Shown here piece by piece: positions 52,221-60,777 of a stretch of 64,000 nt of DNA. The notes under the pieces were generated by a model. The model was not told the DNA's origin. It did not search any database and was given only the letters and a program-made list of their open reading frames with translations. The position numbers and the translations under genes are program-made. Position 1 is the first letter of the stretch; each line of letters begins with the position of its first letter. The DNA is taken from NCBI RefSeq assembly GCF_025264645.1, contig NZ_CP073696.1, positions 1,426,001 through 1,490,000 of the forward strand. Direction: 5' to 3'. Origin of the DNA: Edaphobacter lichenicola (GTDB lineage: Bacteria; Acidobacteriota; Terriglobia; Terriglobales; Acidobacteriaceae).

Positions 52221-52832
52221 ATGCCAAAGCAGATTCACTACAACGCGGCGGACCACATCTCTGCGGCGACAGCTGCGGACCCTTACCTGCGGCCTGCATT
52301 CTCCTTTCGCGACCGGCTGCGACGGCTCAACTGGAATATCTGTTGGGCGATACTCTATAGAACGTCACCAAGACCGTTACATTCATGGCGGTCCTTTCTT
52401 TTGCGCCTGTTTGGAGCACAGATGGGGCAGAACTGCCACTTCTATCCCAAATCGAAGGTATGGGCACCATGGAACTTGATCTGTGCCGACCAGGTCACCG
52501 CAGGAGACGGCGTCGAGATCTACAACCCTGCTCCAGTCACGTTGGGATCGCATGCAATTCTCTCGCAGGAAGCATACCTGTGCGGAGCAACCCACGACTA
52601 TGACGATCCTGCATTCCCATTGATCGCCTATGCGACGAAGATCGGCCCCTATGCATGGGTGTGTGCGCGGGCTTCCGTAGCGCCCGGCGTCAACGTTGGT
52701 GAGGGTGCAGTCCTTGGGCTTGGATCGGTTGCTACACGAACCCTCGAAGCCTGGACCGTCTACGCAGGCGTCCCCGCTGTCAAAGTGAAGGACAGAAAAC
52801 AATTCCCCGTCGGCTCCTCGGACAGGCAATAG
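52221..52832 (+). CDS. Hexapeptide-repeat acetyltransferase (WcaF-like)
   Basis: 203 residues. The left-handed beta-helix is seen as repeated (I/V/L)-G-x-x-x-x units (VTLGSHAILSQEAYLCGATHDY, IGPYAWVCARASVAPGVNVGEGAVLGLGSVATRTL), ending in YAGVPAVKVKDR. The His in GATHDYDD is the likely catalytic base. Proteins of the WcaF/NodL type O-acetylate sugars of exopolysaccharides using acetyl-CoA. It starts 12 bases after the glycosyltransferase stop. Confidence 0.9.
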   Translation: MPKQIHYNAADHISAATAADPYLRPAFSFRDRLRRLNWNICWAILYRTSPRPLHSWRSFLLRLFGAQMGQNCHFYPKSKVWAPWNLICADQVTAGDGVEIYNPAPVTLGSHAILSQEAYLCGATHDYDDPAFPLIAYATKIGPYAWVCARASVAPGVNVGEGAVLGLGSVATRTLEAWTVYAGVPAVKVKDRKQFPVGSSDRQ

Positions 52833-52838
52833 CAAAGC

Positions 52839-52871
52839 GCAAAAAACAAAAAGCAGGACCGAAGTCCTGCT
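52839..52871 (-). terminator. Terminator of the response-regulator gene
   Basis: On the minus strand AGCAGGAC-TTCG-GTCCTGCT, a perfect 8-pair stem with a stable UUCG tetraloop, followed by TTTTTGTTTTTT. It lies 37 bases after the regulator gene and faces the acetyltransferase gene. Confidence 0.92.
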
Positions 52872-52908
52872 AATCCTGCTTCCATTCGTTGAATACGGAG
52901 GAGGTAGA

Positions 52909-53292
52909 TTAACCGCGCAGCTTTGCCAGAAGGTCGGTGGGGTGGACCGGCTTCGCGAGAATCTCAAACTCGTGCCCCTGCGAGCGGGCCTTTTCGAGCA
53001 GATCGGCAGTAGCTGCCTGACCGGAAAAGAGAAGAATCTTACACTTCGGCAGTTTGCTGCGGGTGATGATCGCAGCCTCGATCCCGGTCATCCCGGTCAT
53101 AATGACATCGCTTATCAGCATATCCGGCTGGAAGCTCTCAAGTAGTTCGATGGCCTTCTCTCCGCTGAACACGGCACGTGCCTCGAAGCCTGCCTGGTTG
53201 AGGATAATTGCCAGAGTATTCGCAATCACCTGCTCGTCGTCGGCGACCAGCACTTTGGGCTTCGGTGTTGCGGTTGATGTTGGATCTGCCAT
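52909..53292 (-). CDS. Single-domain response regulator (CheY-like)
   Basis: 127 residues from ATG 53292, with GGGGA upstream; a TTG at 53307 is a weaker start. A complete receiver domain: acidic pair in VLVADDEQ, phospho-acceptor Asp in MLISDVIMTGMTG, Thr/Ser switch in ILLFSGQ and Lys in ILAKPVHP. No output domain. It may relay signals to another protein; position next to the exopolysaccharide genes is suggestive only. Confidence 0.9.
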   Translation of the reverse strand: MADPTSTATPKPKVLVADDEQVIANTLAIILNQAGFEARAVFSGEKAIELLESFQPDMLISDVIMTGMTGIEAAIITRSKLPKCKILLFSGQAATADLLEKARSQGHEFEILAKPVHPTDLLAKLRG

Positions 53293-53457
53293 GCTGAGTA
53301 TCCCCAAAAGTAGAAGGTTTCAATCTTCAGTTTTATTAGCGTCCGTAGCCGGTCTTTATGATCCGTCTACACGGTAAATGATACGCTGAGCGCAGAGATG
53401 GTTGTCAGACAACCACCACAATTCAAAGGGAACGCCTACTGTACTACAAATTTTCCT

Positions 53458-54810
53458 ATGCAGCCAGCCATCATACGCGCCGAACGTGTCGAGAAATATT
53501 ATGCGCAACCGAGCGAGAATCGCATCCAGGTCATCTCGCCGACCGACCTCTCCATTGTAAGGGGAGAGATCGTTGCATTGCTTGGGCCATCGGGCTCCGG
53601 CAAGTCCACGCTGCTCCGCATGTTGACAGGTCTGTCGACCCCCTCCGCGGGTGAAGTCTACTGGCACGAAAAACCCATTGCCACCGCCGAGGTAAACGTT
53701 TCAATTGTGTTTCAAAGCTTTGCGCTCTTCCCGTGGCTGACGGTTTTGGAAAATGTCGAAGCCCCCTTGAAAGCCCGAGGCATGGAGCCGGTCGAGCGGC
53801 GCAAACGCAGCAAGAAGATCCTCGACACGGTAGGTCTGGACGGCTTTCAGGCCGCCTATCCAAAGGAGCTCTCCGGCGGCATGCGGCAGCGCGTCGGCTT
53901 CGCCCGAGCACTCGTCGTAGAGCCCGAAGTCCTCTTCATGGACGAGCCATTCTCCGCACTCGACGTGCTCACGGCGGAGAACCTCCGCAGCGAACTCCTG
54001 GAGCTCTGGCAGAACAACACCATCCCGACACGCGCCATCTTCATCGTCACGCACAATATCGAAGAGGCCGTTCTCCTTGCCGACCGCATCATCGTGCTCG
54101 GCCGCAACCCCGGCCATGTCCGAACCGACTTCAAGGTTTATCTTCAACATCCACGCGACCGCAAAGCCACATCGTTCACGCAGCTCGTGGACTATATCTA
54201 CAAGGTCCTCACCCAGCCCGACGCCCAACCCCCCGCGCTGCCGCAAACGTCAACCGGCAAGCCCGTTCGCGACCAGCGTCAAATGCACTACCAGATGCTG
54301 CCTCACGCGCGCCCCGGCGGAATCGCGGGTCTGCTCGAACTCGTCCTCGACCACAACGGCAAGGACGACATCTACCGCCTCGCCGACGACCTCGCCTTCG
54401 AGATTGACGACCTCCTCCCCATCGTCGACGCCGCTCAACTCCTCGGATTCCTCACCGTCACTGAAGGTGACGCAGCGATCACAGCCAGTGGCGCGGAGTA
54501 CGCCAACTCGGAGATCCTGCGCCAAAAGGAGCTGTTCCGAAACGCTGCCGTCGAAAACGTACTGCTGCTCCGTCAGATCGTCCGCGCCATCGAATCCAAA
54601 AGCGACCGCAGCGTCCCCGAGGACTTCTTTCACGACATGCTCGACGAGCAGTTCAGCGAAGACGAGACACTGCGACAGCTCGAAACGGCGATCGGCTGGG
54701 GACGATACGCGGAACTGTTCGACTACGATGCCTCGCGCCGCCGCTTCATCCAATCTGAAAAGCTGCATCACGACGCAAACGCGGGCACCACTGCCGAGAT
54801 CGACGCATGA
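53458..54810 (+). CDS. Nitrate/sulfonate-type ABC transporter ATPase with AAA-associated C-terminal domain
   Basis: 450 residues from ATG 53458; an in-frame ATG at 53398 would add 20 unconserved residues. The ABC domain has Walker A GPSGSGKST, Q-loop VFQSFALFPW, signature LSGGMRQRVGFARAL and Walker B VLFMDEPFSALD, followed by the switch His in FIVTHNIEEAV. Residues about 280-430 form an extra C-terminal domain of the type called AAA-associated (GGIAGLLELVLDHNGKDDIYRLADDLAFEIDDLLPIVDAAQLLGF). It overlaps the permease gene by 4 bases. Confidence 0.93.
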   Translation: MQPAIIRAERVEKYYAQPSENRIQVISPTDLSIVRGEIVALLGPSGSGKSTLLRMLTGLSTPSAGEVYWHEKPIATAEVNVSIVFQSFALFPWLTVLENVEAPLKARGMEPVERRKRSKKILDTVGLDGFQAAYPKELSGGMRQRVGFARALVVEPEVLFMDEPFSALDVLTAENLRSELLELWQNNTIPTRAIFIVTHNIEEAVLLADRIIVLGRNPGHVRTDFKVYLQHPRDRKATSFTQLVDYIYKVLTQPDAQPPALPQTSTGKPVRDQRQMHYQMLPHARPGGIAGLLELVLDHNGKDDIYRLADDLAFEIDDLLPIVDAAQLLGFLTVTEGDAAITASGAEYANSEILRQKELFRNAAVENVLLLRQIVRAIESKSDRSVPEDFFHDMLDEQFSEDETLRQLETAIGWGRYAELFDYDASRRRFIQSEKLHHDANAGTTAEIDA

Positions 54811-56585
54811 TCCACCTGCCCGATCGCTTCAGCCGATTCCAGCCGCGGGAGACCCTTGCCCGAACTCAGGTCCTTGAACGCGGCTGGCCTTTCTTCCTCG
54901 ATCTCTGCATCGCGGCCATCGGCCTTGCCTGCTTCTACGCCGTCATCCGCATTGCCATGTTCTGGGCTGGCCGCCCTGAGCCTGAGATCGTCGTCTCGCT
55001 CAGCCCCCGCGCACTGCCGCACTACGCCTTCTACTCCATCGTGCGCATCGGCCTCGCCTATCTTCTCAGCCTGCTCTTCGCGATCACCTACGGTTACATC
55101 GCCGCTTACAATCGCCGCGCCGAAAAAGTGATGATTGCGATCCTCGACATCCTGCAATCGATCCCTGTCCTCAGCTTCCTGCCGCCCGTCATGCTCGCCA
55201 TGATCGCGCTATTCCCCACCCGCCAGCTCGGCGTCGAGATGGGAGCGATCGTCCTCATCTTCACCGGCTCGGTCTGGAACATGGCCTTCAGCTTCTACTC
55301 CTCGCTCAAGAGCATCCCGAAAGAGCTGATGGAGGCAACCAGCATCTACTCCTTCTCGCGCTTCCAGCGACTCTTCCAGCTCGAGCTACCCTACGCCGCC
55401 ATCGGCCTCATCTGGAACTCCATCATGTCCGTCGCCGGCGCGTGGTTCTTCCTCATGGCCTGCGAGATGTTTCACCTCGGCTCGCGCGACTTCCGTCTCC
55501 CCGGCCTCGGCTCCTACCTCCAGACCGCAGCCGACGCAGGCAATGGCGCGGCCATCACCTGGGGACTCACCGTGATGATCCTCATCATCGTCGCCACCGA
55601 CCAGCTCGTCTGGCGTCCCCTCATCGCCTGGAGCGACAAGTTCAAGTTCGAGCAGGTCGAAAGTAGCAAGCGCGTCACCTCGCCCATCCTCCATCTCATC
55701 ACCCAATCGACCGCCCTCGCCAGCCTCGCTCGTCACACCCTCACGCCGCTCACGGAAAACCTCTACCCTCGCCTCGCAAAGCGCCGCATAGAAAAGATCC
55801 ATCAGCTCGCGACCGTCAAACCTCCGTCCCGTATGCGTGTCATTGCCGTTCGCATCGTTGTCCTCGCCATCGTTACCGCTGCCGTCGCGTACGCCTCATT
55901 CCAAGCCATCGCGCTTCTTCGCCCTCTGCATGCATCGGAGTACCTGCACATCCTCAAGGGCGCGCTCGCCACCTTCCTCCGCGTCAACCTCGCCCTTCTG
56001 CTCGCATCTCTCTGGACGATCCCCGTCGGCGTCGCCATCGGCTCGAACCCACGCCTCGCCCGCATCGCGCAACCCCTCGCTCAGATCGCCGCATCCGTCC
56101 CCGCCACTGCGCTCTTTCCCGTTCTCCTCCTCGCGCTGGTCAGGATCGGCGGCGGCATGGGCATCGGCTCCATCGCCCTCATGCTCCTCGGCACGCAGTG
56201 GTACATCCTGTTCAACGTCATCGCCGGAGCCATCGCCATCCCCTCCGACCTCAAAGAAGTCGCCACGCTCTTCCGCTTCAGCAGAGTCCAACGCTGGAAG
56301 ACCGTCATCCTCCCCGGCATCTTTCCCTTCCTCATCACCGGCCTCGTCACAGCCTCAGGCGGAGCGTGGAACGCCAGCATCATCGCCGAGTACTTCCCCA
56401 TCAAGGGCCAGATCCTCCAGACCACAGGCCTCGGCGCCATCATCAGCGAAGCCACCGGTGGCGGCCAATTCCCCGTGCTCCTGCTCGCCACCATCGTGAT
56501 GGCCCTCATGGTCGTCACTACCAATCGGCTCGTATGGCGTCCCCTCTTCCGCCTCGCCGAAACACGCTACAAACTCGGCGGCTGA
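54807..56585 (+). CDS. Fused double ABC transporter permease (nitrate/sulfonate/bicarbonate type)
   Basis: 592 residues. Two BPD-type permease units are fused in tandem (about 60-280 and 350-580), each with six predicted helices and an EAA-like loop: ELMEATSIYSFSRFQRLFQLELPYA and DLKEVATLFRFSRVQRWKTVILPG. Homologues carry nitrate, sulfonate or taurine with a periplasmic binding protein, but none is encoded here. The substrate is therefore unknown. ATPase and permease together form a two-gene operon with strong C bias at third positions. Confidence 0.93.
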   Translation: MIHLPDRFSRFQPRETLARTQVLERGWPFFLDLCIAAIGLACFYAVIRIAMFWAGRPEPEIVVSLSPRALPHYAFYSIVRIGLAYLLSLLFAITYGYIAAYNRRAEKVMIAILDILQSIPVLSFLPPVMLAMIALFPTRQLGVEMGAIVLIFTGSVWNMAFSFYSSLKSIPKELMEATSIYSFSRFQRLFQLELPYAAIGLIWNSIMSVAGAWFFLMACEMFHLGSRDFRLPGLGSYLQTAADAGNGAAITWGLTVMILIIVATDQLVWRPLIAWSDKFKFEQVESSKRVTSPILHLITQSTALASLARHTLTPLTENLYPRLAKRRIEKIHQLATVKPPSRMRVIAVRIVVLAIVTAAVAYASFQAIALLRPLHASEYLHILKGALATFLRVNLALLLASLWTIPVGVAIGSNPRLARIAQPLAQIAASVPATALFPVLLLALVRIGGGMGIGSIALMLLGTQWYILFNVIAGAIAIPSDLKEVATLFRFSRVQRWKTVILPGIFPFLITGLVTASGGAWNASIIAEYFPIKGQILQTTGLGAIISEATGGGQFPVLLLATIVMALMVVTTNRLVWRPLFRLAETRYKLGG

Positions 56586-56665
56586 CGATTCAACAGTGAC
56601 GACAAGCGTTTTCAGCGGCAGTGACTGCGAACGCATCCGTCAGTGATTGATAGTTAGAGCTTAAC

Positions 56666-57517
56666 CTAGGCGCGCCATTGCCCGACGAAGTTGTCGATTG
56701 CGCGAGCCGTTCGCACAGGTTCATCTACCGGCAGAAGATGCCCACTATCCGGGATAACTTCAAGCCTCGCGCCAGAGATTCTCGCGATCACTTCGCGCCG
56801 GTGCTGCTCCACGGAGTCGAGACGATCGTACTCCCCCGCGAGTACAAGCGTTGGAACAGTGATCTTTGAGACCTCCGCGGAGATGTCTTCATCGATCGCC
56901 GAGGTTGGCCACGCCAGCTTCGCCTCCGCTGTGCCGCTCAGACTATCCTGAACGATCTGTTCAACCGTCTCCGGATCGAGAGTACGAGCGCTGAGAAATC
57001 CAATGGTCTGAAGCACGGTCTCGCGATTGTCGTACGCGTGAATCTGCTGTTGCTTTGCTTCCTCGGAAAAATGCGACGACGTAGGCGTGGCCGGCGCCAC
57101 GAGAACCAGGCCGACAAGCCCTTGAGGTCTTCGCGATGCAACGAGCTGGGATACCTTCCCGCCCATGGAATGGCCAATCAAAACATATTTGCGGAGACCG
57201 AGATGCTCAATAAGCGCCATGGCTTCATCCGCCAGCGCGGTGATGGAGTAGCCGTCCTCCGCCGCTCCTGATCCGCCCCAGCCCCGCATATCGTAGGTGA
57301 TGATTCGATAGGAGGACTCGAGTTCCACGGCCACCTTGTTCCAGGTGCGATGCGTTCCACCCCAATAGTGCAGAAAGACGAGTGCAGGATCTCCTGCTCC
57401 CCGCTCCTCGACATTCAAAGACACCTTCCCGATAACAGCTTTCGTCAAAGAACTTCCTACATGCGAAACAGTCGGAGTGACCTCCGTTCCCTGCAGCACT
57501 GAAGTTAAGTCGCTCAT
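56666..57517 (-). CDS. Alpha/beta hydrolase with Ser nucleophile
   Basis: 283 residues from ATG 57517 with GGGAG 5 bases upstream; the frame is open to 57571. Oxyanion region FLHYWGGTHRTW, nucleophile elbow GHSMGG, acid in LAGEYDRLDS and His in PDSGHLLPVDEP complete the triad. It resembles non-haem haloperoxidase or 3-oxoadipate enol-lactonase type hydrolases. The substrate is unknown. Single gene, convergent with the permease gene. Confidence 0.85.
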   Translation of the reverse strand: MSDLTSVLQGTEVTPTVSHVGSSLTKAVIGKVSLNVEERGAGDPALVFLHYWGGTHRTWNKVAVELESSYRIITYDMRGWGGSGAAEDGYSITALADEAMALIEHLGLRKYVLIGHSMGGKVSQLVASRRPQGLVGLVLVAPATPTSSHFSEEAKQQQIHAYDNRETVLQTIGFLSARTLDPETVEQIVQDSLSGTAEAKLAWPTSAIDEDISAEVSKITVPTLVLAGEYDRLDSVEQHRREVIARISGARLEVIPDSGHLLPVDEPVRTARAIDNFVGQWRA

Positions 57518-57681
57518 GCTTTCTCCCTTTGGTGGGTCAATATTGATATTTCCTAGGATTCGAATGCGCATTAGGTCGATGCAAGAAAAAACGAGGCTAA
57601 CCTTTAGCCTGGTTTGAACTCTTCAAATATTTGTAGGCTGTAGATGCGCTGCATGAAATGAAGCATCGATGCTGTAATCCT

Positions 57682-58167
57682 TCAAACCGGCGGCGCAGGC
57701 GGTTCCTGCTTCCGAAACGCAAACACCACCGCCAGCAACGGCGGAGCCAGCAACACTCCCCAGAATGGAATAATGATTCCAAGCACAATCGGCCCCAGAA
57801 ACGCAGCCCACCACGGCACCCTCGTCGTGCGGTGCAGCACATAAGGCCCAATCACCAGACCCTCCAGAATCACGATGAGACCATACAGCCCAAGCACCAG
57901 ACCCAAACGCCACTCATCATGTCCGCTGAAAGCCACAGCAAGGACCGGGCCAATCAGTCCGATCATGCCCCCAAAGGTCGGGATGATCTGCAGCAGGCCG
58001 CCGAGGATAGCCCAGAATGGGGCCCACGGAACTCGGATCAGCTCAAGGCCGATCAGCCAAAGGATCCCAACGATCAGCGCGTCAAGCGTAGCCGCTCGCC
58101 ACCAGTTGATCAGCGCTCCACCAGCGGTCTTCAGATTTGCCGTCGTATTGCTGTTTCGGATGTCCAT
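57682..58167 (-). CDS. Half-length AI-2E/PerM-family transporter
   Basis: 161 residues. Only the C-terminal part of the family is present: LINWWRAATLDALIVGILWLIGL, PFWAILGGLLQIIPTFGGMIGLIGPVLAVA and the closing helices. Full members have about 350 residues and eight helices. The upstream sequence reaches the amylase gene within 140 bases and holds no missing N-terminal part. It has a plausible start (AGG upstream) and is open throughout, so it is either a real short form or a truncated remnant that kept its frame. Confidence 0.65.
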   Translation of the reverse strand: MDIRNSNTTANLKTAGGALINWWRAATLDALIVGILWLIGLELIRVPWAPFWAILGGLLQIIPTFGGMIGLIGPVLAVAFSGHDEWRLGLVLGLYGLIVILEGLVIGPYVLHRTTRVPWWAAFLGPIVLGIIIPFWGVLLAPPLLAVVFAFRKQEPPAPPV

Positions 58168-58307
58168 ACCAACCTGACCGTCCTCCGTCGCATCTGACCT
58201 GCTGAAGCAGAACTATAACTCAACCTGTTTCCTCGATGCCGACATTACATCTTCGGTAGATGTGCGTGCGCGAGCAATATCTCTTATTTGAATGGAGCAC
58301 GGACGCT

Positions 58308-59645
58308 ATGGCTGTCATGATGCAGGCATTTTATTGGGACTCGCCTAAACACGATAAAAAAGAGGGCGAGTGGTGGAACTTCGTCGCCGAAAAAGTAGAA
58401 GACCTGGGCAGGGCAGGCTTCAGCGCCCTATGGCTGCCCCCTGTCTCAAAGGCATCCGTCAACACCTCCATGGGCTACGATCCATACGACTACTTCGACC
58501 TCGGCGACTTCGACCAGAAGGGCGGAACGAAAACCTACTACGGCAACCGCGCCGAGTTAGAATCTCTGATCGCTAAGGCCCATGCCAACGGTATCTGCCT
58601 CTACGCCGACATGGTCATCAATCACAACTCCGGCGCAGACGAAGAAGAGATCAACCCCCTCGACGGCCAAAAGCGTTGGACCAAGTTCACCCCCAAGAGC
58701 GGCAAGTTTCCCCGCGACTGGAACTGCTTTCACCCTAGTCGCTACGAGCAGGTCATGATGGAAGGCGAGAACTTCGCCGGCTTCCCTCATCTCTGCCATC
58801 GCAACCCCGTCGTCTACACCGCGATGTTCGAATACGCCCGTTTTCTCATCGAAGAACTTGGCTTCGACGGCTTCCGATTCGACTTCGTCAAAGGCTTCGG
58901 TGCCTGGATGATCGGTCTGCTCGCGAAGTATCGCTACGTCAAAGACGGCAATGAGTTCACTCCCTACGTCGTCGGAGAGTACTGGTCAGGCACGGAAGAT
59001 ATCGACCAATGGCTTGACCGGGTCAACAAAATTACCGACACCCAGATTGCAGCCTTTGACTTTCCGCTTCGCTACAAGCTGAAGGACGTCTGCGACAAGC
59101 CCAACTACGATCTGCGCAACCTGACCGACGGAGGATCCGTCGTGATGAAGCGGCCTCTGCACGCCGCCACCTTCGTCGACAACCACGACATGGGAGACAA
59201 CACGATCGTGAACGATAAGATGATGGCCTACTCCTTCATCATGGTCCACGAAGGCTACCCCAGCATCTTCTGGTACGACTACTACAACAACGGCCTTGCG
59301 CGCCCGCTCACTCCCAACGGAATCGATGCCCTTATCATCGCTCACCAGAAGTACGCCGGTGGCGACTCGCAGATCCTCCACGCCGATCCCGACCTCTACA
59401 TCATGCAGCGCGTTGGCTTCAAAGACGACAAGGTTGACCAGCCGGGATTGATCTATGTCCTGAACAATCTCGGCGACAAATGGTCCGGCACCTCCGTCAA
59501 GACCAAATGGGCCAATCAGAGGTTCATTCCGATCGCCTGGGACGGCCACGACACCGCACATCCAGACGAGCGCACGACCGACGCCGAAGGAAACTCCGAG
59601 TTCCCCGCCCCACCGCGCGGCTTCGCCATCTACGCCCCAGCCTAA
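58308..59645 (+). CDS. Cytoplasmic alpha-amylase (GH13)
   Basis: 445 residues from ATG 58308 (GGAG upstream; earlier codons to 58260 are unlikely). GH13 motifs: YADMVINHNSG (region I), FDGFRFDFVKG with nucleophile Asp192 (region II), VVGEYW with acid/base Glu224 (region III) and ATFVDNHDMGDN with Asp294 (region IV). No signal peptide, so it probably acts in the cytoplasm on glycogen-derived or imported maltodextrins. It resembles bacterial GH13_5 enzymes. It is followed by a palindromic repeat element. Confidence 0.93.
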   Translation: MAVMMQAFYWDSPKHDKKEGEWWNFVAEKVEDLGRAGFSALWLPPVSKASVNTSMGYDPYDYFDLGDFDQKGGTKTYYGNRAELESLIAKAHANGICLYADMVINHNSGADEEEINPLDGQKRWTKFTPKSGKFPRDWNCFHPSRYEQVMMEGENFAGFPHLCHRNPVVYTAMFEYARFLIEELGFDGFRFDFVKGFGAWMIGLLAKYRYVKDGNEFTPYVVGEYWSGTEDIDQWLDRVNKITDTQIAAFDFPLRYKLKDVCDKPNYDLRNLTDGGSVVMKRPLHAATFVDNHDMGDNTIVNDKMMAYSFIMVHEGYPSIFWYDYYNNGLARPLTPNGIDALIIAHQKYAGGDSQILHADPDLYIMQRVGFKDDKVDQPGLIYVLNNLGDKWSGTSVKTKWANQRFIPIAWDGHDTAHPDERTTDAEGNSEFPAPPRGFAIYAPA

Positions 59646-59761
59646 GTCACTTCGTGACGCGTATACCGGCTCCACCACGGCCCCCCCGTTGGTCGGCGAA
59701 AGATATCTCATCGCGACCAACGGAAGCGCCAACCGAAGGGGTATACAAGTCACGAAGTGAC
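59646..59761. repeat. Nested palindromic element of 116 bases
   Basis: Outer arms GTCACTTCGTGAC (59646) and GTCACGAAGTGAC (59749) are perfect 13-base inverted copies. After a 2-base mismatch GTATACC (59661) pairs with GGTATAC (59740). Inside, CCGTTGGTCG (59686) pairs with CGACCAACGG (59714). The element starts right after the amylase stop. It could be a REP/MITE-like element or a large bidirectional terminator. Confidence 0.75.
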
Positions 59762-59828
59762 CGCCCCGCGCGCAGCGAGCAGTTTGAAAACGTGCACTGG
59801 GCATTCTGAAAAATAAAGTTCAAAAACG

Positions 59829-59968
59829 TGGCGCATTTTTAGCGCCCGGAAAACGTGGTGCTAAACCACCACGTTCACCATGCAAAGCACCACGAAATGA
59901 CCACCAAAAACCATCATTTTCTCCTGTGGAAAACGACAAATCCCCTGTAAAACCGCACCCTCCACCAC
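59829..59968. repeat. CACCACG repeat cluster with hairpin
   Basis: AACGTGGTG-CTAAAC-CACCACGTT (59852-59875) is a perfect 9-pair stem. It is preceded by GGCGC/GCGCC and followed by further CACCACG copies (about 59888, 59963) and ACCACC runs, in A-rich spacers. Similar CACCACG clusters are, to my recollection, scattered between genes in Granulicella and Edaphobacter. No coding frame is seen. Confidence 0.55.
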
Positions 59969-60037
59969 GAATAAACTTTTTTGCGTTTTTTAGGGTCATT
60001 TTTGAGCCTCTGAAGTGCGAATGCTATCCTTAACTCT

Positions 60038-60736
60038 ATGAAATTTGGCGTTCTCGTCTTCCCGGGGTCCAACTGCGACCATGACACCCACCATGTCGTC
60101 GAAGAGATCGCGCACCAGCCCGCAACCTTCCTCTGGCACGCCTCGGAAGACCTCCAGGGCTGCGACGCAATCCTCGTCCCCGGTGGCTTCGCCTACGGAG
60201 ACTACCTGAGAACCGGTGCCATCGCTCGTTTCGCTCCAATTATGCAATCAGTAAAGAAATTTGCGCAGAACGGCGGCCTTGTCATGGGAATCTGCAACGG
60301 CTTTCAAATCTTGTGCGAAGCCGGCCTACTACCCGGCGCGCTCATGCGAAACGCCAGCCAGCACTACATCTGCAAGCAGACATTTCTTAAGACAGAGACC
60401 ACGCATTCCCCCTTTACCCACGGCCTCTCCCGCGGCCAGGTGCTGCAAATGCCCATCGGCCACATGGAGGGCAATTACTTCTGTGAGGCCGAAACGCTCG
60501 CAACCTTGAAGAACGAAGACCGCATCGCGTTCCGCTATGCAACCCGCGATGGCGAGGTCACGGCCGCAGCAAACCCAAACGGCTCGCTCGAAAATATCGC
60601 TGGCGTCCTCAACGAAGGACGTAATGTTCTGGGCCTGATGCCCCACCCTGACCGCTCCAGTGAGGCCTTGTTGGGCTCCGCAGACGGCCTGCTGCTCTTT
60701 CAGTCCATGGCAGAATCACTGGCAGTAACACGATAG
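60038..60736 (+). CDS. purQ: Phosphoribosylformylglycinamidine synthase glutaminase subunit
   Basis: 232 residues. Class I glutamine amidotransferase: Cys86 in [10 protein letters not shown] is the nucleophile and His in LMPHPDRS completes the triad. The start [17 protein letters not shown] is typical of PurQ. It feeds ammonia to PurL, with PurS, to make formylglycinamidine ribonucleotide in purine synthesis. No purS or purL is adjacent. Confidence 0.97.
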   Translation: MKFGVLVFPGSNCDHDTHHVVEEIAHQPATFLWHASEDLQGCDAILVPGGFAYGDYLRTGAIARFAPIMQSVKKFAQNGGLVMGICNGFQILCEAGLLPGALMRNASQHYICKQTFLKTETTHSPFTHGLSRGQVLQMPIGHMEGNYFCEAETLATLKNEDRIAFRYATRDGEVTAAANPNGSLENIAGVLNEGRNVLGLMPHPDRSSEALLGSADGLLLFQSMAESLAVTR

Positions 60737-60777
60737 GTAATGCGCCCTTCAAAGGTACGGTGGTAACCTAGTACGCG

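Noticed and set aside
58986..59804. A 272-codon minus-strand frame
   Set aside because: Antisense to the conserved GH13 domain and running through the palindromic element.
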